From contig NZ_CP073117.1 of the NCBI RefSeq assembly GCF_024205745.1, positions 2,149,982 through 2,213,981 of the forward strand: a stretch of 64,000 nt of DNA, read 5' to 3'. Below the pieces are notes generated by a model. It was not told where the DNA came from. It saw only the letters and a program-made list of their open reading frames with translations, and searched no databases. The stretch comes from Neisseria subflava (lineage in GTDB: Bacteria; Pseudomonadota; Gammaproteobacteria; Burkholderiales; Neisseriaceae). The position numbers were made by a program, and so were the translations under genes. This document shows positions 35,133-45,491 of the stretch, piece by piece. The stretch's first letter is position 1. The number at the start of each line of letters is the position of its first letter.

Positions 35133-36269
35133 ATGAGCAATAGAGACCAACTATTCACACCACCTCCATTTGAAAACCACAGCCCATTGACTTGGTATCA
35201 AGCTGCAGCCGAACAACCCAACTTTATCCGCGACGAAGCACAAGCGCGAGCCATTGAATATTTGGATCGTTTGTGGACCGAGCTGATGATGTTCAAACGC
35301 AAACGCAACCGTTTTCTAGGCCGTAGCTTGCGTTCCCCCCAAGTACCTAAAGGGCTCTATTTTTATGGCGGCGTAGGACGCGGTAAAAGCTTTTTGATGG
35401 ATGCTTTTTTCGGCTGTCTCCCCTATCGTCGTAAGCGTCGCGTGCATTTCCATGCCTTCATGGCTGAAATCCATCAACGCCTTAAGGTCTTGAAAAGCGA
35501 AGCCAATCCTTTAAAAGCTGTTGCAACAGAAATTGCCAAAGAAACACGAGTTTTGTGTTTTGACGAGTTTCACGTCAGCGATATTGCAGATGCCATGATT
35601 TTGGGTCGCTTGCTGGAAAACCTGTTGAGTGAAGGTGTAGTCTTGGTAGCCACTTCCAACTACGCCCCATCCGAACTCTATCCTCAAGGCCAAAACCGCA
35701 GCAGTTTTCTACCAACCATCGCCCTTATCGAGTCCAACCTGACCGTTTTAAATGTGGATGGCGGCGAAGATTACCGCTTGCGTACGCTGCGTCCTGCCGA
35801 AATTTTCTTTGTCCCCAATAATGAAGAAAACGAGCAAAAACTCGCCGCTTTATTTAAGGAAATGAGCGGAATCTCTGAATTAAACCCAGGTATCAGCATT
35901 ATTCATGGACGGGAAATTCCCCATAAAGCCCAGTCAGAACGCGCCATCTGGTTTGATTTCCGCACATTATGTTTTGGCCCGCGCTCACAAGCTGACTATC
36001 TGTATTTAGCCGAACATTACGAGATGGTTTTCCTTTCAGGATTAGAACGCTTAACCCCTCAAGAAAAAGCAGAAGCACGTCGCCTGACATGGTTAATTGA
36101 CGTTTTATACGATTTCCGTGTGAAGCTGTGCGCTACCAGCGCAGTTGGCGTAAACGATATTTACGTCGAAGGCGATTTTGCCGAAGAATTTACCCGTACA
36201 GCCAGCCGTATGATCGAAATGCAATCCGAAGTCTATTTGGAACAACCACACCTGACTTTAAGCAAATAA
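35133..36269 (+). CDS. zapE: Cell division protein ZapE (AFG1-like ATPase)
   Basis: 378-residue AFG1/ZapE P-loop ATPase that in E. coli acts at the Z-ring under low oxygen. Walker A is GGVGRGKSFLMD (about residues 79-90). Walker B is CFDEFHVSDIADAM (about 141-154), followed by VATSNYAPSELYPQG and a C-terminal LIDVLYDFRVKLCATS block. AAGG precedes the ATG. The gap before it (34915-35132) holds one DUS and no credible gene. Confidence 0.93.
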   Translation: MSNRDQLFTPPPFENHSPLTWYQAAAEQPNFIRDEAQARAIEYLDRLWTELMMFKRKRNRFLGRSLRSPQVPKGLYFYGGVGRGKSFLMDAFFGCLPYRRKRRVHFHAFMAEIHQRLKVLKSEANPLKAVATEIAKETRVLCFDEFHVSDIADAMILGRLLENLLSEGVVLVATSNYAPSELYPQGQNRSSFLPTIALIESNLTVLNVDGGEDYRLRTLRPAEIFFVPNNEENEQKLAALFKEMSGISELNPGISIIHGREIPHKAQSERAIWFDFRTLCFGPRSQADYLYLAEHYEMVFLSGLERLTPQEKAEARRLTWLIDVLYDFRVKLCATSAVGVNDIYVEGDFAEEFTRTASRMIEMQSEVYLEQPHLTLSK

Positions 36270-36363
36270 TGCCTTTCCCAAAAAGGGGCGAAATTTGGTA
36301 GAATACACTTCCCTCGCCTCTTGGCTACGATACCCCACCTTTCAATAAAAACAAGGACATAAC

Positions 36364-36789
36364 ATGGCCATCGAACGTACGATTTCAATCATCAAACCCG
36401 ATGCAGTAGAAAAAAACGTCATCGGCAAGATTTACAGCCGCTTTGAAGAAAACGGCTTGCGCATTATTGCGGCAAAAATGAAACATCTCTCTGAGCGTGA
36501 AGCAAAAGAATTTTATGCCGTACACAAAGGCCGCCCTTTTTATGAAGATTTGGTTAAATTCATGACTCGCAACCCTGTCATGATTCAAGTATTAGAAGGT
36601 GAAAACGCCGTTGCCAAAAATCGCGAATTGATGGGTGCAACCAATCCAGCCGATGCAGCTCCGGGTACAATCCGTGCCGACTTTGCAGAATCTGTCAGTG
36701 TTAATGCCGTACATGGTTCTGACAGCGTTGAAAATGCTGCGATTGAAATTGCTTACTTCTTCAGCCAAAGCGAAATCTGCCCACGCTAA
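36364..36789 (+). CDS. ndk: Nucleoside diphosphate kinase
   Basis: Transfers the gamma phosphate between nucleoside di- and triphosphates through a phosphohistidine. The 141-residue protein begins [15 protein letters not shown] and has the active site NAVHGSDS with catalytic H117, as in E. coli. AAGGACAT precedes the ATG. Confidence 0.97.
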   Translation: MAIERTISIIKPDAVEKNVIGKIYSRFEENGLRIIAAKMKHLSEREAKEFYAVHKGRPFYEDLVKFMTRNPVMIQVLEGENAVAKNRELMGATNPADAAPGTIRADFAESVSVNAVHGSDSVENAAIEIAYFFSQSEICPR

Positions 36790-36812
36790 GAATAAAAGCC
36801 TGTAGCCGCTTT

Positions 36813-36840
36813 ACGGCCGTCCGATTCATATCGGACGGCA
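36813..36840 (+). terminator. Rho-independent-type hairpin after ndk
   Basis: gccgtccgat, a four-base loop and the complement (36815-36838), 24 bases after the ndk stop. The arms contain GCCGTCCGA, one base off a DUS (T to C), so this looks like a decayed DUS hairpin. Confidence 0.65.
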
Positions 36841-36957
36841 AAACTGCTTTGTATGTCCTACAAATAAAAGGCCGTCTGAAAATCCAAAGGCTTTTAAAGC
36901 AAAGCTGCCAAATAAGCCTCTTTGCTTTAAAAGCTTTACTGAGAAACATAAAAATAC

Positions 36958-38046
36958 ATGAAAACCAATCTACTGAATTACGATTTAAACGGACTGACGC
37001 AACACTTTGCCGAAATGGGCGAAAAACCTTTTCGTGCCAAGCAAGTAATGCGTTGGATGCATCAAGCCGGTGCACAAAACTTTGAAGAAATGACTGACTT
37101 AGCCAAATCATTACGTGCCAAGTTGAATGAACAAGCCACAATCGAAGTGCCTAAATTAATGATGGCACAAGAATCTACGGATGGTACACGCAAATGGTTG
37201 CTGGATGTCGGCACGGGCAACGGTGTAGAAACCGTCTTCATTCCCGAAGCCGAACGCGGTACTTTGTGTATCTCTTCCCAAGTAGGTTGCGCATTGGAAT
37301 GCACCTTCTGCTCTACCGGACGACAAGGTTTCAACCGCAACCTGACTGCCGCTGAAATCATCGGCCAGCTTTGGTGGGCCAATAAAGCCATGGGCGTTAC
37401 CCCTAAAAACGAACGCGTTATCTCCAACGTAGTGATGATGGGTATGGGCGAACCCATGGCAAACTTTGATAATGTTGTTACCGCTTTGAGCATTATGCTG
37501 GATGATCACGGCTACGGCTTAAGCCGCCGCCGTGTGACTGTTTCCACTTCGGGCATGGTTCCGCAAATGGACAGACTGCGTGATGCAATGCCTGTTGCTT
37601 TGGCTGTATCTTTACACGCATCCAACGATGAAGTGCGCGATCAAATTGTTCCACTCAACAAAAAATACCCGCTTAAAGAATTGATGGCGGCCTGTCAACG
37701 TTATCTGGTCAAAGCACCCCGTGACTTTATTACCTTTGAATACGTTATGCTCGACGGCATCAACGATAAAGCACAACATGCGCGTGAATTGATTGAGTTG
37801 GTTAAAGACGTACCCTGCAAATTCAATCTGATTCCGTTCAATCCTTTCCCAAATTCCGGCTACGAACGTTCTACTAATGAAAATATCCGTGTCTTCCGCG
37901 ATATTCTGCAACAAGCCGGCTTTGTCGTTACTGTCCGCAAAACCCGCGGCGACGATATCGATGCCGCTTGCGGACAACTGGCCGGACAAGTACAAGATAA
38001 AACACGCCGCCAACAAAAATGGCAACAGATTTTGGTCGAACAATAA
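36958..38046 (+). CDS. rlmN: 23S rRNA A2503 / tRNA A37 C2-methyltransferase
   Basis: Radical SAM enzyme that methylates C2 of adenine in 23S rRNA and some tRNAs. The 362-residue protein has cluster ligands C111, C115 and C118 ([16 protein letters not shown]). The catalytic methyl-carrying and resolving cysteines are C338 (DIDAACGQL) and C104 (GTLCISSQ), with the same spacing as E. coli. It heads the conserved rlmN-pilW-rodZ-ispG run. Confidence 0.96.
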   Translation: MKTNLLNYDLNGLTQHFAEMGEKPFRAKQVMRWMHQAGAQNFEEMTDLAKSLRAKLNEQATIEVPKLMMAQESTDGTRKWLLDVGTGNGVETVFIPEAERGTLCISSQVGCALECTFCSTGRQGFNRNLTAAEIIGQLWWANKAMGVTPKNERVISNVVMMGMGEPMANFDNVVTALSIMLDDHGYGLSRRRVTVSTSGMVPQMDRLRDAMPVALAVSLHASNDEVRDQIVPLNKKYPLKELMAACQRYLVKAPRDFITFEYVMLDGINDKAQHARELIELVKDVPCKFNLIPFNPFPNSGYERSTNENIRVFRDILQQAGFVVTVRKTRGDDIDAACGQLAGQVQDKTRRQQKWQQILVEQ

Positions 38047-38054
38047 GGTTAATT

Positions 38055-38810
38055 ATGAAAATCAAGTTCGGATTCGCTTTACTTACCGCACTGACTCTTT
38101 CAGCCTGCGCTTCCTCTTCCGGTCCAAGCCCTAAAGAACGCGCCATTCAAGTTTCTAATATCAAAACCCAACTGGCTGTGGAATATATGCGTGGCCAAAA
38201 CTACCGCCAAGCTACTGAAAGTATCGAAGAGGCGCTTAAGTTCAATTCAAAAAATGACCTTGCTTGGTTGGTACGCGCCGAGATTTATCAGTATTTGAAA
38301 GTCAAAGATAAAGCTCAGGAAAGCTTTCTTAAAGCATTGTCTTTAAAACCTGATAGCGCGGAAGTCAACAACAACTACGGTTGGTTCTTGTGCAATCAAA
38401 TGAATGCACCAGCAGAATCTTTGGCTTATTTTGACAAAGCACTGGCCGACCCAACCTACCCAAGCCCCTTTATTGCCAATATGAATAAAGGCATTTGCAG
38501 TGCAAGGTTAGGCCAATACTCTTTAGCCCAAGCCTATTTGGAAAGGTCTTTAGCAGCGAATCCGCAATTCTTCCCTGCTTTCAAAGAACTTGCCCGAACC
38601 AAAATGATGGCAGGCAATCTGAACGATGCCGACTATTATTTCCGCCAATACCAAAGCAAAGTTGATGTCCTGCAGGCTGACGATTTGCTTTTAGGCTGGC
38701 GTTTGGCTACCGCCTTGGGCAATAAACACGCCGCATACGAATACGAAGCCCAACTTAGGGCAAACTTCCCTTATTCAGACGAACTACAAACCGTCACAAC
38801 AGGCCACTAA
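38055..38810 (+). CDS. pilW: Type IV pilus biogenesis/stability lipoprotein PilW (PilF family)
   Basis: 251-residue TPR outer-membrane lipoprotein needed for PilQ secretin assembly and pilus stability. The lipobox is LSAC with the acylated Cys at residue 18. About six TPR motifs fill residues 35-240 (for example RGQNYRQATESIEEALKFN and KALSLKPDSAEVNNNYGWFL). The start at 38055 has AAGG upstream, and a longer frame from 38019 lies inside rlmN. rodZ begins at the base after its stop codon. Confidence 0.92.
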   Translation: MKIKFGFALLTALTLSACASSSGPSPKERAIQVSNIKTQLAVEYMRGQNYRQATESIEEALKFNSKNDLAWLVRAEIYQYLKVKDKAQESFLKALSLKPDSAEVNNNYGWFLCNQMNAPAESLAYFDKALADPTYPSPFIANMNKGICSARLGQYSLAQAYLERSLAANPQFFPAFKELARTKMMAGNLNDADYYFRQYQSKVDVLQADDLLLGWRLATALGNKHAAYEYEAQLRANFPYSDELQTVTTGH

Positions 38811-39695
38811 ATGGAAAATAACGATAAAATCAACTACGACGCACAAGCCGCCAAAACATTGGGGGATGAATTACGCAAACACAGAACTGATGCCAAAATC
38901 GATATTCAAGATGTTGCTTCACGTTTGAAACTGTCTGCCGAACAAATTGATGCTTTGGAAAAAGGGGAATATTCAGGCTTTCCCGGTTTAGTCTTTGTTT
39001 CAGGCTATCTGCGTTCATATGCACGATTTTTGAAAATCGATGAACAAACCATCGCCAAACATTTACTCTCCATTACTCCGCAACTTGAAGACCATGTATA
39101 CGCGGTAATACGCAGCGCCAACACCGGCTTAAGCTACCAAGACACTGAAAAGCAAGGCTTCCCAAAATGGATATTGGGGATAGCCGCACTGGCTTTGGCT
39201 GTAGGCGGCGTTTACTTTTGGCAAAGCAAATCCAGTTTTGAAAACGAACAGGCAAATATTCAAAACAGCAAAGATGTTGCTGATACGATGAAAACGCCCG
39301 CCTTAAAAACGGATAATGTTGCCGTTAGCGAAATGACGGAAGACGGCAAAAAAGAAATTACCAATAAGCCTGAAGTGGCTAATGATCAAGCTGCTTCTGA
39401 GGCTTCTGCCGTAGCACAAGAAGAGAAACCTGCCGTCAAAGTTGAGAAAGACGAACTTTGGATTAAAGTCCAATACCGAAGCAATCTGATTATTACAGAC
39501 AAAGATGGAAAAGTAGTATTCAGCCGTATCGTTCCTGCCGGAAGCGAACAACGTCTGAGAGGCGGCGCACCCTACAATGTTTGGATCGGTATTGCAGCCG
39601 GCTCGGAAGCCAATTACGGCGGCACACCTATCGAACCTTTGAAATACCGTGTTGCCGGTGAAAAATCCGCCTCTTTTATTGCAGGAAAAAACTAA
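38811..39695 (+). CDS. rodZ: RodZ-like cytoskeletal/membrane HTH protein
   Basis: 294 residues with the RodZ architecture. An N-terminal cytoplasmic helix-turn-helix (about 15-85, [26 protein letters not shown]) is followed by a single membrane helix (119-137). A Glu/Ala/Lys-rich periplasmic linker (140-215) leads to a DUF4115 beta domain (216-290). RodZ links MreB to the elongation complex in rods; the cell shape here is not known, so the role is inferred. Its ATG abuts the pilW stop codon. Confidence 0.87.
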   Translation: MENNDKINYDAQAAKTLGDELRKHRTDAKIDIQDVASRLKLSAEQIDALEKGEYSGFPGLVFVSGYLRSYARFLKIDEQTIAKHLLSITPQLEDHVYAVIRSANTGLSYQDTEKQGFPKWILGIAALALAVGGVYFWQSKSSFENEQANIQNSKDVADTMKTPALKTDNVAVSEMTEDGKKEITNKPEVANDQAASEASAVAQEEKPAVKVEKDELWIKVQYRSNLIITDKDGKVVFSRIVPAGSEQRLRGGAPYNVWIGIAAGSEANYGGTPIEPLKYRVAGEKSASFIAGKN

Positions 39696-39696
39696 A

Positions 39697-40962
39697 ATGA
39701 CCACACCTAAACGCCGTCAGACACATCAAGTCAAAATTGACCACCTCATTATCGGCTCCGATGCGCCCGTTCTTGTTCAATCCATGACCAATACGGATAC
39801 GGCAGATGCCGCAGCAACTGCCCAACAGGTCAAAGAATTGAGCGATGCCGGCTCGGAAATGGTCCGCATCACGGTCAATACTCCTGAAGCAGCTTCCAAA
39901 GTAGCTGAAATCCGCAGCCGATTAGACGATATGGGCTACACCACTCCCCTGATTGGTGATTTCCATTTTAATGGCGAACGCTTATTGGCTGAATTTCCTG
40001 AGTGCGGCAAAGCCTTGGCCAAATATCGGATTAACCCGGGCAATGTCGGCAAAGGTGCAAAAGGTGATGAAAAATTTGCCTTTATGATTCGTACTGCCTC
40101 AGAAAATAATAAAGCCGTACGAATCGGTGTGAACTGGGGTTCGCTTGATCAAAGCCTTGCCAAGCGCATGATGGATGCCAACTTAGCTTCTGCTACACCG
40201 AAGCCGCCTGAAGAAATCATGAAAGAGGCTTTGATTGTTTCTGCGCTGGAATCGGCAGAAAAAGCCGTGGCTTTGGGCTTGCCTGAAGACAAAATCATTT
40301 TGTCGTGCAAGGTCAGCGCCGTACAAGACTTGATTCAGGTTTACCGCGAATTAGGCAGCCGTTGCCGTTACCCGCTCCATCTCGGTCTGACTGAGGCAGG
40401 CATGGGCAGCAAGGGCATTGTGGCCTCCACCGCAGCTTTGGCAGTATTGTTGCAAGAAGGCATCGGCGACACCATTCGAATTTCCCTTACGCCCGAACCC
40501 GGCTCCCCACGCACACAAGAAGTCATTGTCGGTCAAGAAATCCTGCAAACCATGGGCTTGCACTCCTTTACGCCAATGGTTACAGCCTGCCCGGGTTGCG
40601 GCCGTACCACCAGTACCGTATTCCAAGAGTTGGCCCAAGACGTACAAAACTATTTACGCCAAAAAATGACTGTTTGGCGCACTGAATATCCAGGCGTTGA
40701 ATCATTGAACGTCGCCGTGATGGGTTGCGTGGTAAATGGTCCGGGCGAAAGCAAGCTTGCCGATATCGGTATCAGCCTGCCAGGTACAGGCGAAACTCCG
40801 GTTGCGCCGGTTTATGTAGACGGCGAACGGAAAGTTACCCTCAAAGGCGACAATATCGCTGCCGAGTTTTTACAAATCGTTGAAGATTATGTCAAAACCA
40901 ACTACTGCGAGGGTGGCGCAAAACGTAAGCAAAACCGTGTCATTCCGATTCAATCTGCCTAA
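39697..40962 (+). CDS. ispG: 4-hydroxy-3-methylbut-2-enyl-diphosphate synthase
   Basis: 4Fe-4S enzyme of the MEP isoprenoid pathway (formerly GcpE). It has 421 residues from the ATG at 39697, with AGGAAA Shine-Dalgarno inside the rodZ 3' end; an upstream in-frame start inside rodZ is rejected. The cluster cysteines are C298 and C301 (ACPGCGRT) and C344 ([11 protein letters not shown]). It begins [20 protein letters not shown]. It ends the rlmN-pilW-rodZ-ispG run. Confidence 0.96.
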   Translation: MTTPKRRQTHQVKIDHLIIGSDAPVLVQSMTNTDTADAAATAQQVKELSDAGSEMVRITVNTPEAASKVAEIRSRLDDMGYTTPLIGDFHFNGERLLAEFPECGKALAKYRINPGNVGKGAKGDEKFAFMIRTASENNKAVRIGVNWGSLDQSLAKRMMDANLASATPKPPEEIMKEALIVSALESAEKAVALGLPEDKIILSCKVSAVQDLIQVYRELGSRCRYPLHLGLTEAGMGSKGIVASTAALAVLLQEGIGDTIRISLTPEPGSPRTQEVIVGQEILQTMGLHSFTPMVTACPGCGRTTSTVFQELAQDVQNYLRQKMTVWRTEYPGVESLNVAVMGCVVNGPGESKLADIGISLPGTGETPVAPVYVDGERKVTLKGDNIAAEFLQIVEDYVKTNYCEGGAKRKQNRVIPIQSA

Positions 40963-40995
40963 AACATTTTTAAGATAAAGAGACCGTCTGAAAAT

Positions 40996-41841
40996 ATGTT
41001 GGGCAAACTGGATACTTGGCTGACTGAGCATCCCAAACGCAAGGATTTGCATGGTTGGCGACGCTTTATCGTTGAATTTTGGTTTTTCGGTTTGAAAGAA
41101 GCGCGAGCCTGCTTATTTGCAGGCTTGTTTTTCATTGCCATGTTCCTCGTTCCGAAAACAGGCTGGTTGGGAATTTCGCGCTACGATCTGCTGCTGATTT
41201 TTGCTGTCTCCGTACAAGCAGCCATGCTGTATTTCAAGCTGGAAACTTGGGATGAAGTGAAATCGATTACGCTGTTTCACTTGGTGGGCTTTGCTTTAGA
41301 GTGGTTCAAGACATCAGGTGATATCCAATCTTGGAGCTATCCGGATGAGGCTTATACCAAAATTGGCGGCGTACCGCTGTTTGCGGGCTTTATGTATGCT
41401 GCGGTCGGCAGCTATATTATTCAAGCATGGCGGCTGTTTGACCTCAAAATCAAAAGCCATCCGCCGTATTGGTTGGGCACTTTGTGCGCACTGGCAATTT
41501 ATATCAATTTCTTCACCCATCATTATATCGGCGACTATCGCTGGTATCTCGCTGCTTTTGCTCTCGGCCTATACGCCCGGACAACGGTCTTATATACGCC
41601 CTATGACACCACTCGCAGAATGCCGCTCCTGCTCGCTTTCGTCCTGATTGGATTTTTTATTTGGCTGGCGGAAAATTTGGGAACCCTATTCGGCGTTTGG
41701 CGCTATCCAAACCAAATCGGCGCGTGGGCATCGGTACACATCAGCAAATGGAGTTCATGGGCATTACTGGTGATGATGACTTTTACCATCGTTGCGAATT
41801 TAAAACACATCAAACATACCATCAGCGTATCAAAAGATTAA
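40996..41841 (+). CDS. DUF817-family integral membrane protein
   Basis: 281 residues with about eight hydrophobic helices. The sequence matches what I know of the DUF817 family (RFIVEFWFFGLKEARACLFAGLFF; EWFKTSGDIQSWSYPDEAY; WLAENLGTLFGVWRYPNQ), including conserved Trp, Glu and Asp residues in predicted loops. No biochemical function is established. A one-base-variant DUS (GACCGTCTGAA) ends four bases before the ATG and there is no clear ribosome binding site. Confidence 0.75.
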   Translation: MLGKLDTWLTEHPKRKDLHGWRRFIVEFWFFGLKEARACLFAGLFFIAMFLVPKTGWLGISRYDLLLIFAVSVQAAMLYFKLETWDEVKSITLFHLVGFALEWFKTSGDIQSWSYPDEAYTKIGGVPLFAGFMYAAVGSYIIQAWRLFDLKIKSHPPYWLGTLCALAIYINFFTHHYIGDYRWYLAAFALGLYARTTVLYTPYDTTRRMPLLLAFVLIGFFIWLAENLGTLFGVWRYPNQIGAWASVHISKWSSWALLVMMTFTIVANLKHIKHTISVSKD

Positions 41842-41857
41842 TTGTTTAACATTTGAA

Positions 41858-41885
41858 AAGGCCGTCTGAAACTTTCAGACGGCCT
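41858..41885 (+). terminator. DUS inverted pair interrupted on its 3' side by the IS element
   Basis: AGGCCGTCTGAAA (41859-41872) and its complement (41873-41885). The T-run expected after the hairpin now lies on the far side of the IS (ggcctttaa at 43103-43111). Confidence 0.7.
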
Positions 41886-43102
41886 GAGACCTTTGCAAAA
41901 TTCCCCAAAATCCCCTAAATTCCCACCAAGACATTTAGGGGATTTCTCATGAGCACCTTCTTTCAGCAAACCGCCCAAGCCATGATTGCCAAACACATCG
42001 ACCGTTTCCCTCTATTGAAGTTGGATCAGGTGATTGATTGGCAACCGATCGAACAATACCTGAATCATCAAAGAACCCGTTACGTCCGGGACCACCGTGG
42101 TCGTCCCGCCTATCCCCTGCTATCTATGTTCAAAGCCGTCCTGCTCGGACAATGGCACAGCCTATCCGATCCCAAACTCGAACACAGCCTCATCACCCGT
42201 ATCGACTTCAACCTGTTTTGCCGTTTTGACGAACTGAGTATCCCCGATTACAGCACCTTATGCCGCTACCGCAACTGGCTGGCGCAAGACGACACCCTGT
42301 CCGAATTATTGGAACTGATTAACCGCCAACTGACCGAAAAAGGCCTAAAAGTAGAGAAAGCATCCGCCGCCGTCGTTGACGCCACCATTATTCAGACCGC
42401 CGGCAGCAAACAGCGCCAGGCCATAGAAGTTGATGAGGAAGGACAAGTCAGAGGCCAAACTACACCGAGTAAAGACAAAGATGCCCGTTGGATAAAGAAA
42501 AACGGCCTCTACAGACTCGGTTACAAACAACATACCCGCACCGATGCGGAAGGCTATATCGAGAAACTGCATATTACCCCCGCCAATGCCCATGAGTGCA
42601 AACATCTGTCGCCTTTGTTGGAAGGCTTGCCCAAAGGTACAACCGTCTATGCCGACAAAGGCTATGACAGTGAGGAAAACCGACAACATCTGGAAGAGCA
42701 TCGGTTACTGGACGGCATTATGCGCAAAGCCCACCGCAAACATCCGCTGTCGGAAGCGCAAACCAAACGCAACCGATATTTGTCGAAGACCCGTTATGTG
42801 GTCGAACAAAGCTTCGGTACGCTGCACCGTAAATTCCGCTATGCGCGGGCAGCCTACTTCGGACTGAGCAAAGTGAGTGCGCAAAGCCATCTGAAGGCGA
42901 TGTGTTTGAACCTTTTAAAAGCCGCCAACAGACTAAGTGCGCCTGCAGCTGCCTAAAAGGCGGCCGGATGCCTGATTATCAGGTATCCAAGAGGGATTAA
43001 GGGGGTATTTGGTTAGAATCAGTGGATATTTGAAATAAAAAACAGCCGAAAACCTGTGTTTAGGTTTCGGCCGTTGGGGAAAAGGAATTTTGCAAAGGTC
43101 TC
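41886..43102 (+). mobile_element. IS1106-like insertion sequence (IS5 family)
   Basis: The element is 1217 bp and bounded by perfect 19-bp terminal inverted repeats GAGACCTTTGCAAAATTCC (41886-41904 and 43084-43102). It carries one intact transposase. The five bases ggcct occur directly before the left end (41881-41885) and directly after the right end (43103-43107), consistent with a target duplication. Near the right end an imperfect hairpin (about 43041-43076, ccgaaaacc...ggtttcgg) could stop transcription from the element. Confidence 0.9.
41949..42956 (+). CDS. IS5-family transposase (IS1106 type)
   Basis: 335-residue DDE transposase. The catalytic residues are D144 (AVVDATIIQ), D236 (VYADKGYDS) and E286 (RYVVEQSFGTLHRKFRYAR), the last in the Y-(2)-R-(3)-E-like context of IS4/IS5 enzymes. 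The N-terminal DUF772 region includes FKAVLLGQWHSLSDPKLEHS. The sequence closely resembles the IS1106 transposase of N. meningitidis as I remember it. The frame is full length and undamaged, so it is probably active. Confidence 0.93.
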   Translation: MSTFFQQTAQAMIAKHIDRFPLLKLDQVIDWQPIEQYLNHQRTRYVRDHRGRPAYPLLSMFKAVLLGQWHSLSDPKLEHSLITRIDFNLFCRFDELSIPDYSTLCRYRNWLAQDDTLSELLELINRQLTEKGLKVEKASAAVVDATIIQTAGSKQRQAIEVDEEGQVRGQTTPSKDKDARWIKKNGLYRLGYKQHTRTDAEGYIEKLHITPANAHECKHLSPLLEGLPKGTTVYADKGYDSEENRQHLEEHRLLDGIMRKAHRKHPLSEAQTKRNRYLSKTRYVVEQSFGTLHRKFRYARAAYFGLSKVSAQSHLKAMCLNLLKAANRLSAPAAA

Positions 43103-43121
43103 GGCCTTTAATTTTCAGTAA

Positions 43122-44663
43122 TCAATTAAACAAACTTAAGGCTTTAACAAACACCATAATGACGCCATAGCCCAAAGGAATGCAGACCAAAGCCCATCGC
43201 CACCATACGCCGATACCGCCCGCTGATACTTTCTTGCTGATCAGATAGGCATCGGATACAGCAGTTTCATCATCGGGGTTGCCGCTATGTGCCGCGACCT
43301 TAATGTCCTTCTCGTGATACTTTTCGTGAACCGAACGGACACTCAAATTACACAACAAACCGACAATCAACAAACCTGCCATGATGTACATGGTAATGCT
43401 ATAAGCCTCGGCAGCCGGAACGCCGCTTTCAATTTGGCTTTGGCGGATATAGTTGACCAACACAGGGCCAATAACGGCCGCAGTTGACCATGCCAGCAAA
43501 ATCCTGCCATGGATTGCACCGACTTGATAAGTGCCGAACAAATCCTTCAAATACGCCGGAATCGCTGCGAAACCGCCGCCATACATGGAAATGATGACGC
43601 AAAATCCAATAACAAACAAAGCCTTGTTACCGCTCGCGCCAATCGACGGAATGGCGAAATACAACAGCGAACCGAGCACAAAGAAAATAGTATATGTATT
43701 TTTACGCCCGATTTTGTCGGACACGCTGGACCACAAAAAGCGGCCGCCCATATTAAACAGGCTCAACAGACTCACAAAACCCGCCGCCGCACCTGCGCCA
43801 ATGGCAGCCTGTTTACCGACAGAAGCTTCAGAAAACAGCTCCTGAATCATGACGGAAGCCTGACCCAAAACGCCGATACCTGCCGTCACATTCAAGCACA
43901 ACACCCAAAACAAGAGCCAAAATTGTGGCGTCTTCATGGCTTCGGAAACATTGACGTGATTACTGCTGACCAATTTATTTTTGATTTTCGGCGCAACATA
44001 ACCCTTAGGTTTCCAACCATCGGCAGGTATCCGGATGGTAAATGCACCAAACATCATCAATACCAAATAAAAAATGCCCAAAACAACAAACGTCTGTACT
44101 ACGCCAACCGAAGTTTCACTGGAGAAAAAACTCATCAGCGACACAGATAAAGGCGAGGCCAACATCGCGCCGCCGCCAAAACCCATAATCGCCAAACCTG
44201 TCGCCATACCCGGTTTATCGGGAAACCATTTCATCAGCGTCGATACAGGCCCGATATAGCCCAAGCCCAAACCGACCCCGCCAATCACACCGTTGCCCAA
44301 ATAAAGCAAAAACAGATTGTGCGTATGAACGCCGATCGCCGACACAAAAAAGCCCAAGCTAAAGCAGCAGGCAGCAACAAACATCGCCTTACGTGGCCCA
44401 ACGCGTTCCATCCATGTACCGAACATGGCCGCTGACGCGCCCAACATCGCCAAGGCAATACTGAAAATCCAACCGACCGTGGTCAGCTTCCAATCTCCTG
44501 CAGCCGACTCAGTGATACCGATAAGCTTGGTCAGCGGCGCATTGAATACGGAATAAGCATATATCTGCCCGATGGCAAGATGCACGGCCAAAGCGGCAGG
44601 CGGTACCAGCCAACGATTAAAGCCGGGTTTGGCAATGGTCGCCTCACGGTCTAGAAATTTCAT
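43122..44663 (-). CDS. MFS transporter, OFA (oxalate/formate antiporter-like) family
   Basis: 513 residues from the ATG at 44661-44663 (AGAGGA upstream; an in-frame ATG at 44717 is unsupported). Twelve predicted membrane helices. The first half starts NRWLVPPAALAVHLAIGQIYAYSVFNAPL, a typical OFA beginning. FGTWMERVGPRKA and SSVSDKIGRKNT are the MFS loop motifs A of the two halves. The substrate is probably a carboxylate such as oxalate, formate or lactate, but this cannot be settled from sequence. Confidence 0.82.
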   Translation of the reverse strand: MKFLDREATIAKPGFNRWLVPPAALAVHLAIGQIYAYSVFNAPLTKLIGITESAAGDWKLTTVGWIFSIALAMLGASAAMFGTWMERVGPRKAMFVAACCFSLGFFVSAIGVHTHNLFLLYLGNGVIGGVGLGLGYIGPVSTLMKWFPDKPGMATGLAIMGFGGGAMLASPLSVSLMSFFSSETSVGVVQTFVVLGIFYLVLMMFGAFTIRIPADGWKPKGYVAPKIKNKLVSSNHVNVSEAMKTPQFWLLFWVLCLNVTAGIGVLGQASVMIQELFSEASVGKQAAIGAGAAAGFVSLLSLFNMGGRFLWSSVSDKIGRKNTYTIFFVLGSLLYFAIPSIGASGNKALFVIGFCVIISMYGGGFAAIPAYLKDLFGTYQVGAIHGRILLAWSTAAVIGPVLVNYIRQSQIESGVPAAEAYSITMYIMAGLLIVGLLCNLSVRSVHEKYHEKDIKVAAHSGNPDDETAVSDAYLISKKVSAGGIGVWWRWALVCIPLGYGVIMVFVKALSLFN

Positions 44664-44837
44664 AAAATCCTCTTGTGTATGTGTGTCAAACGCTGATTCC
44701 ATATCATGCGGAATCAAAAAATTGTTGACAATATTTTAGCATAATCTCCCGTTTATCCTTTTTTCTGCTCCATGATAATTTTGCGCATCAAACAGAAAAA
44801 ACATTCATCTAAACCTTTTCTTCACGCCAATATCAAC

Positions 44838-44874
44838 AAAAAGGCCGTCTGAAAATTTTTCAGACGACCTTTTC
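44838..44874 (-). terminator. Hybrid-dialect DUS terminator after sodB
   Basis: One arm is AGGCCGTCTGAA (plus strand, from 44842). The other, read on the minus strand, is AGGTCGTCTGAA, the AG-mucDUS form, giving a single G-T pair in an otherwise perfect stem. Confidence 0.8.
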
Positions 44875-44886
44875 ATTCATATCGTT

Positions 44887-45468
44887 TTATGCGGCGAAGC
44901 GTTTGGCAACTTCATCCCAGTTAACGATTTCCCAGAAACCTTTCAGGTAGTTAGGGCGGCTGTTGCGGTAGTCGATGTAGTAGGCGTGTTCCCATACGTC
45001 GCAAGTCAACAGCGGCGTATTTTCAGTAGTCAGCGGAGTATCTGCATTGGAAGTAGAAACCAGATCCAATTCACCGGCAGGCGTTTTCACCAACCATGCC
45101 CAACCTGAGCCGAAAGTACCGGCCGCGCAAGCATTGAACGCTTCTTGGAATTTCTCGAAGCTGCCCCATTTGGCGTCGATGGCCGCAGCCAATTCGCCGG
45201 CAGGTTTGCCTTGGCCTTTAGGGGTAAAGCCCAGCCAGTAGAAAGTGTGGTTCCAAGTTTGGGCAGCGTTGTTGAACATACCGCCGGAAGATTTTTTCAC
45301 GATTTCTTCCAAAGGCATTTCTTCAAACTCAGTGCCTTTGATTTGATTGTTCAAATTGGTGATGTAAGTTTGATGGTGTTTGCCGTAGTGAAACTCCAAA
45401 GTTTCTTTGGTCAGATGAGGGGACAACGCATCCAGTTCATAAGGCAATTGTGGCAGCTTGTGTTCCAT
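44887..45468 (-). CDS. sodB: Superoxide dismutase, iron type
   Basis: Cytoplasmic superoxide dismutase. The 193-residue protein has metal ligands H27, H74, D157 and H161 ([13 protein letters not shown]). Gln70 in NNAAQTWNH is the second-sphere residue typical of iron enzymes. TAGGAGC precedes the ATG and a good promoter lies upstream. Confidence 0.95.
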   Translation of the reverse strand: MEHKLPQLPYELDALSPHLTKETLEFHYGKHHQTYITNLNNQIKGTEFEEMPLEEIVKKSSGGMFNNAAQTWNHTFYWLGFTPKGQGKPAGELAAAIDAKWGSFEKFQEAFNACAAGTFGSGWAWLVKTPAGELDLVSTSNADTPLTTENTPLLTCDVWEHAYYIDYRNSRPNYLKGFWEIVNWDEVAKRFAA

Positions 45469-45491
45469 TTTTATGCTCCTAATTATTGATA

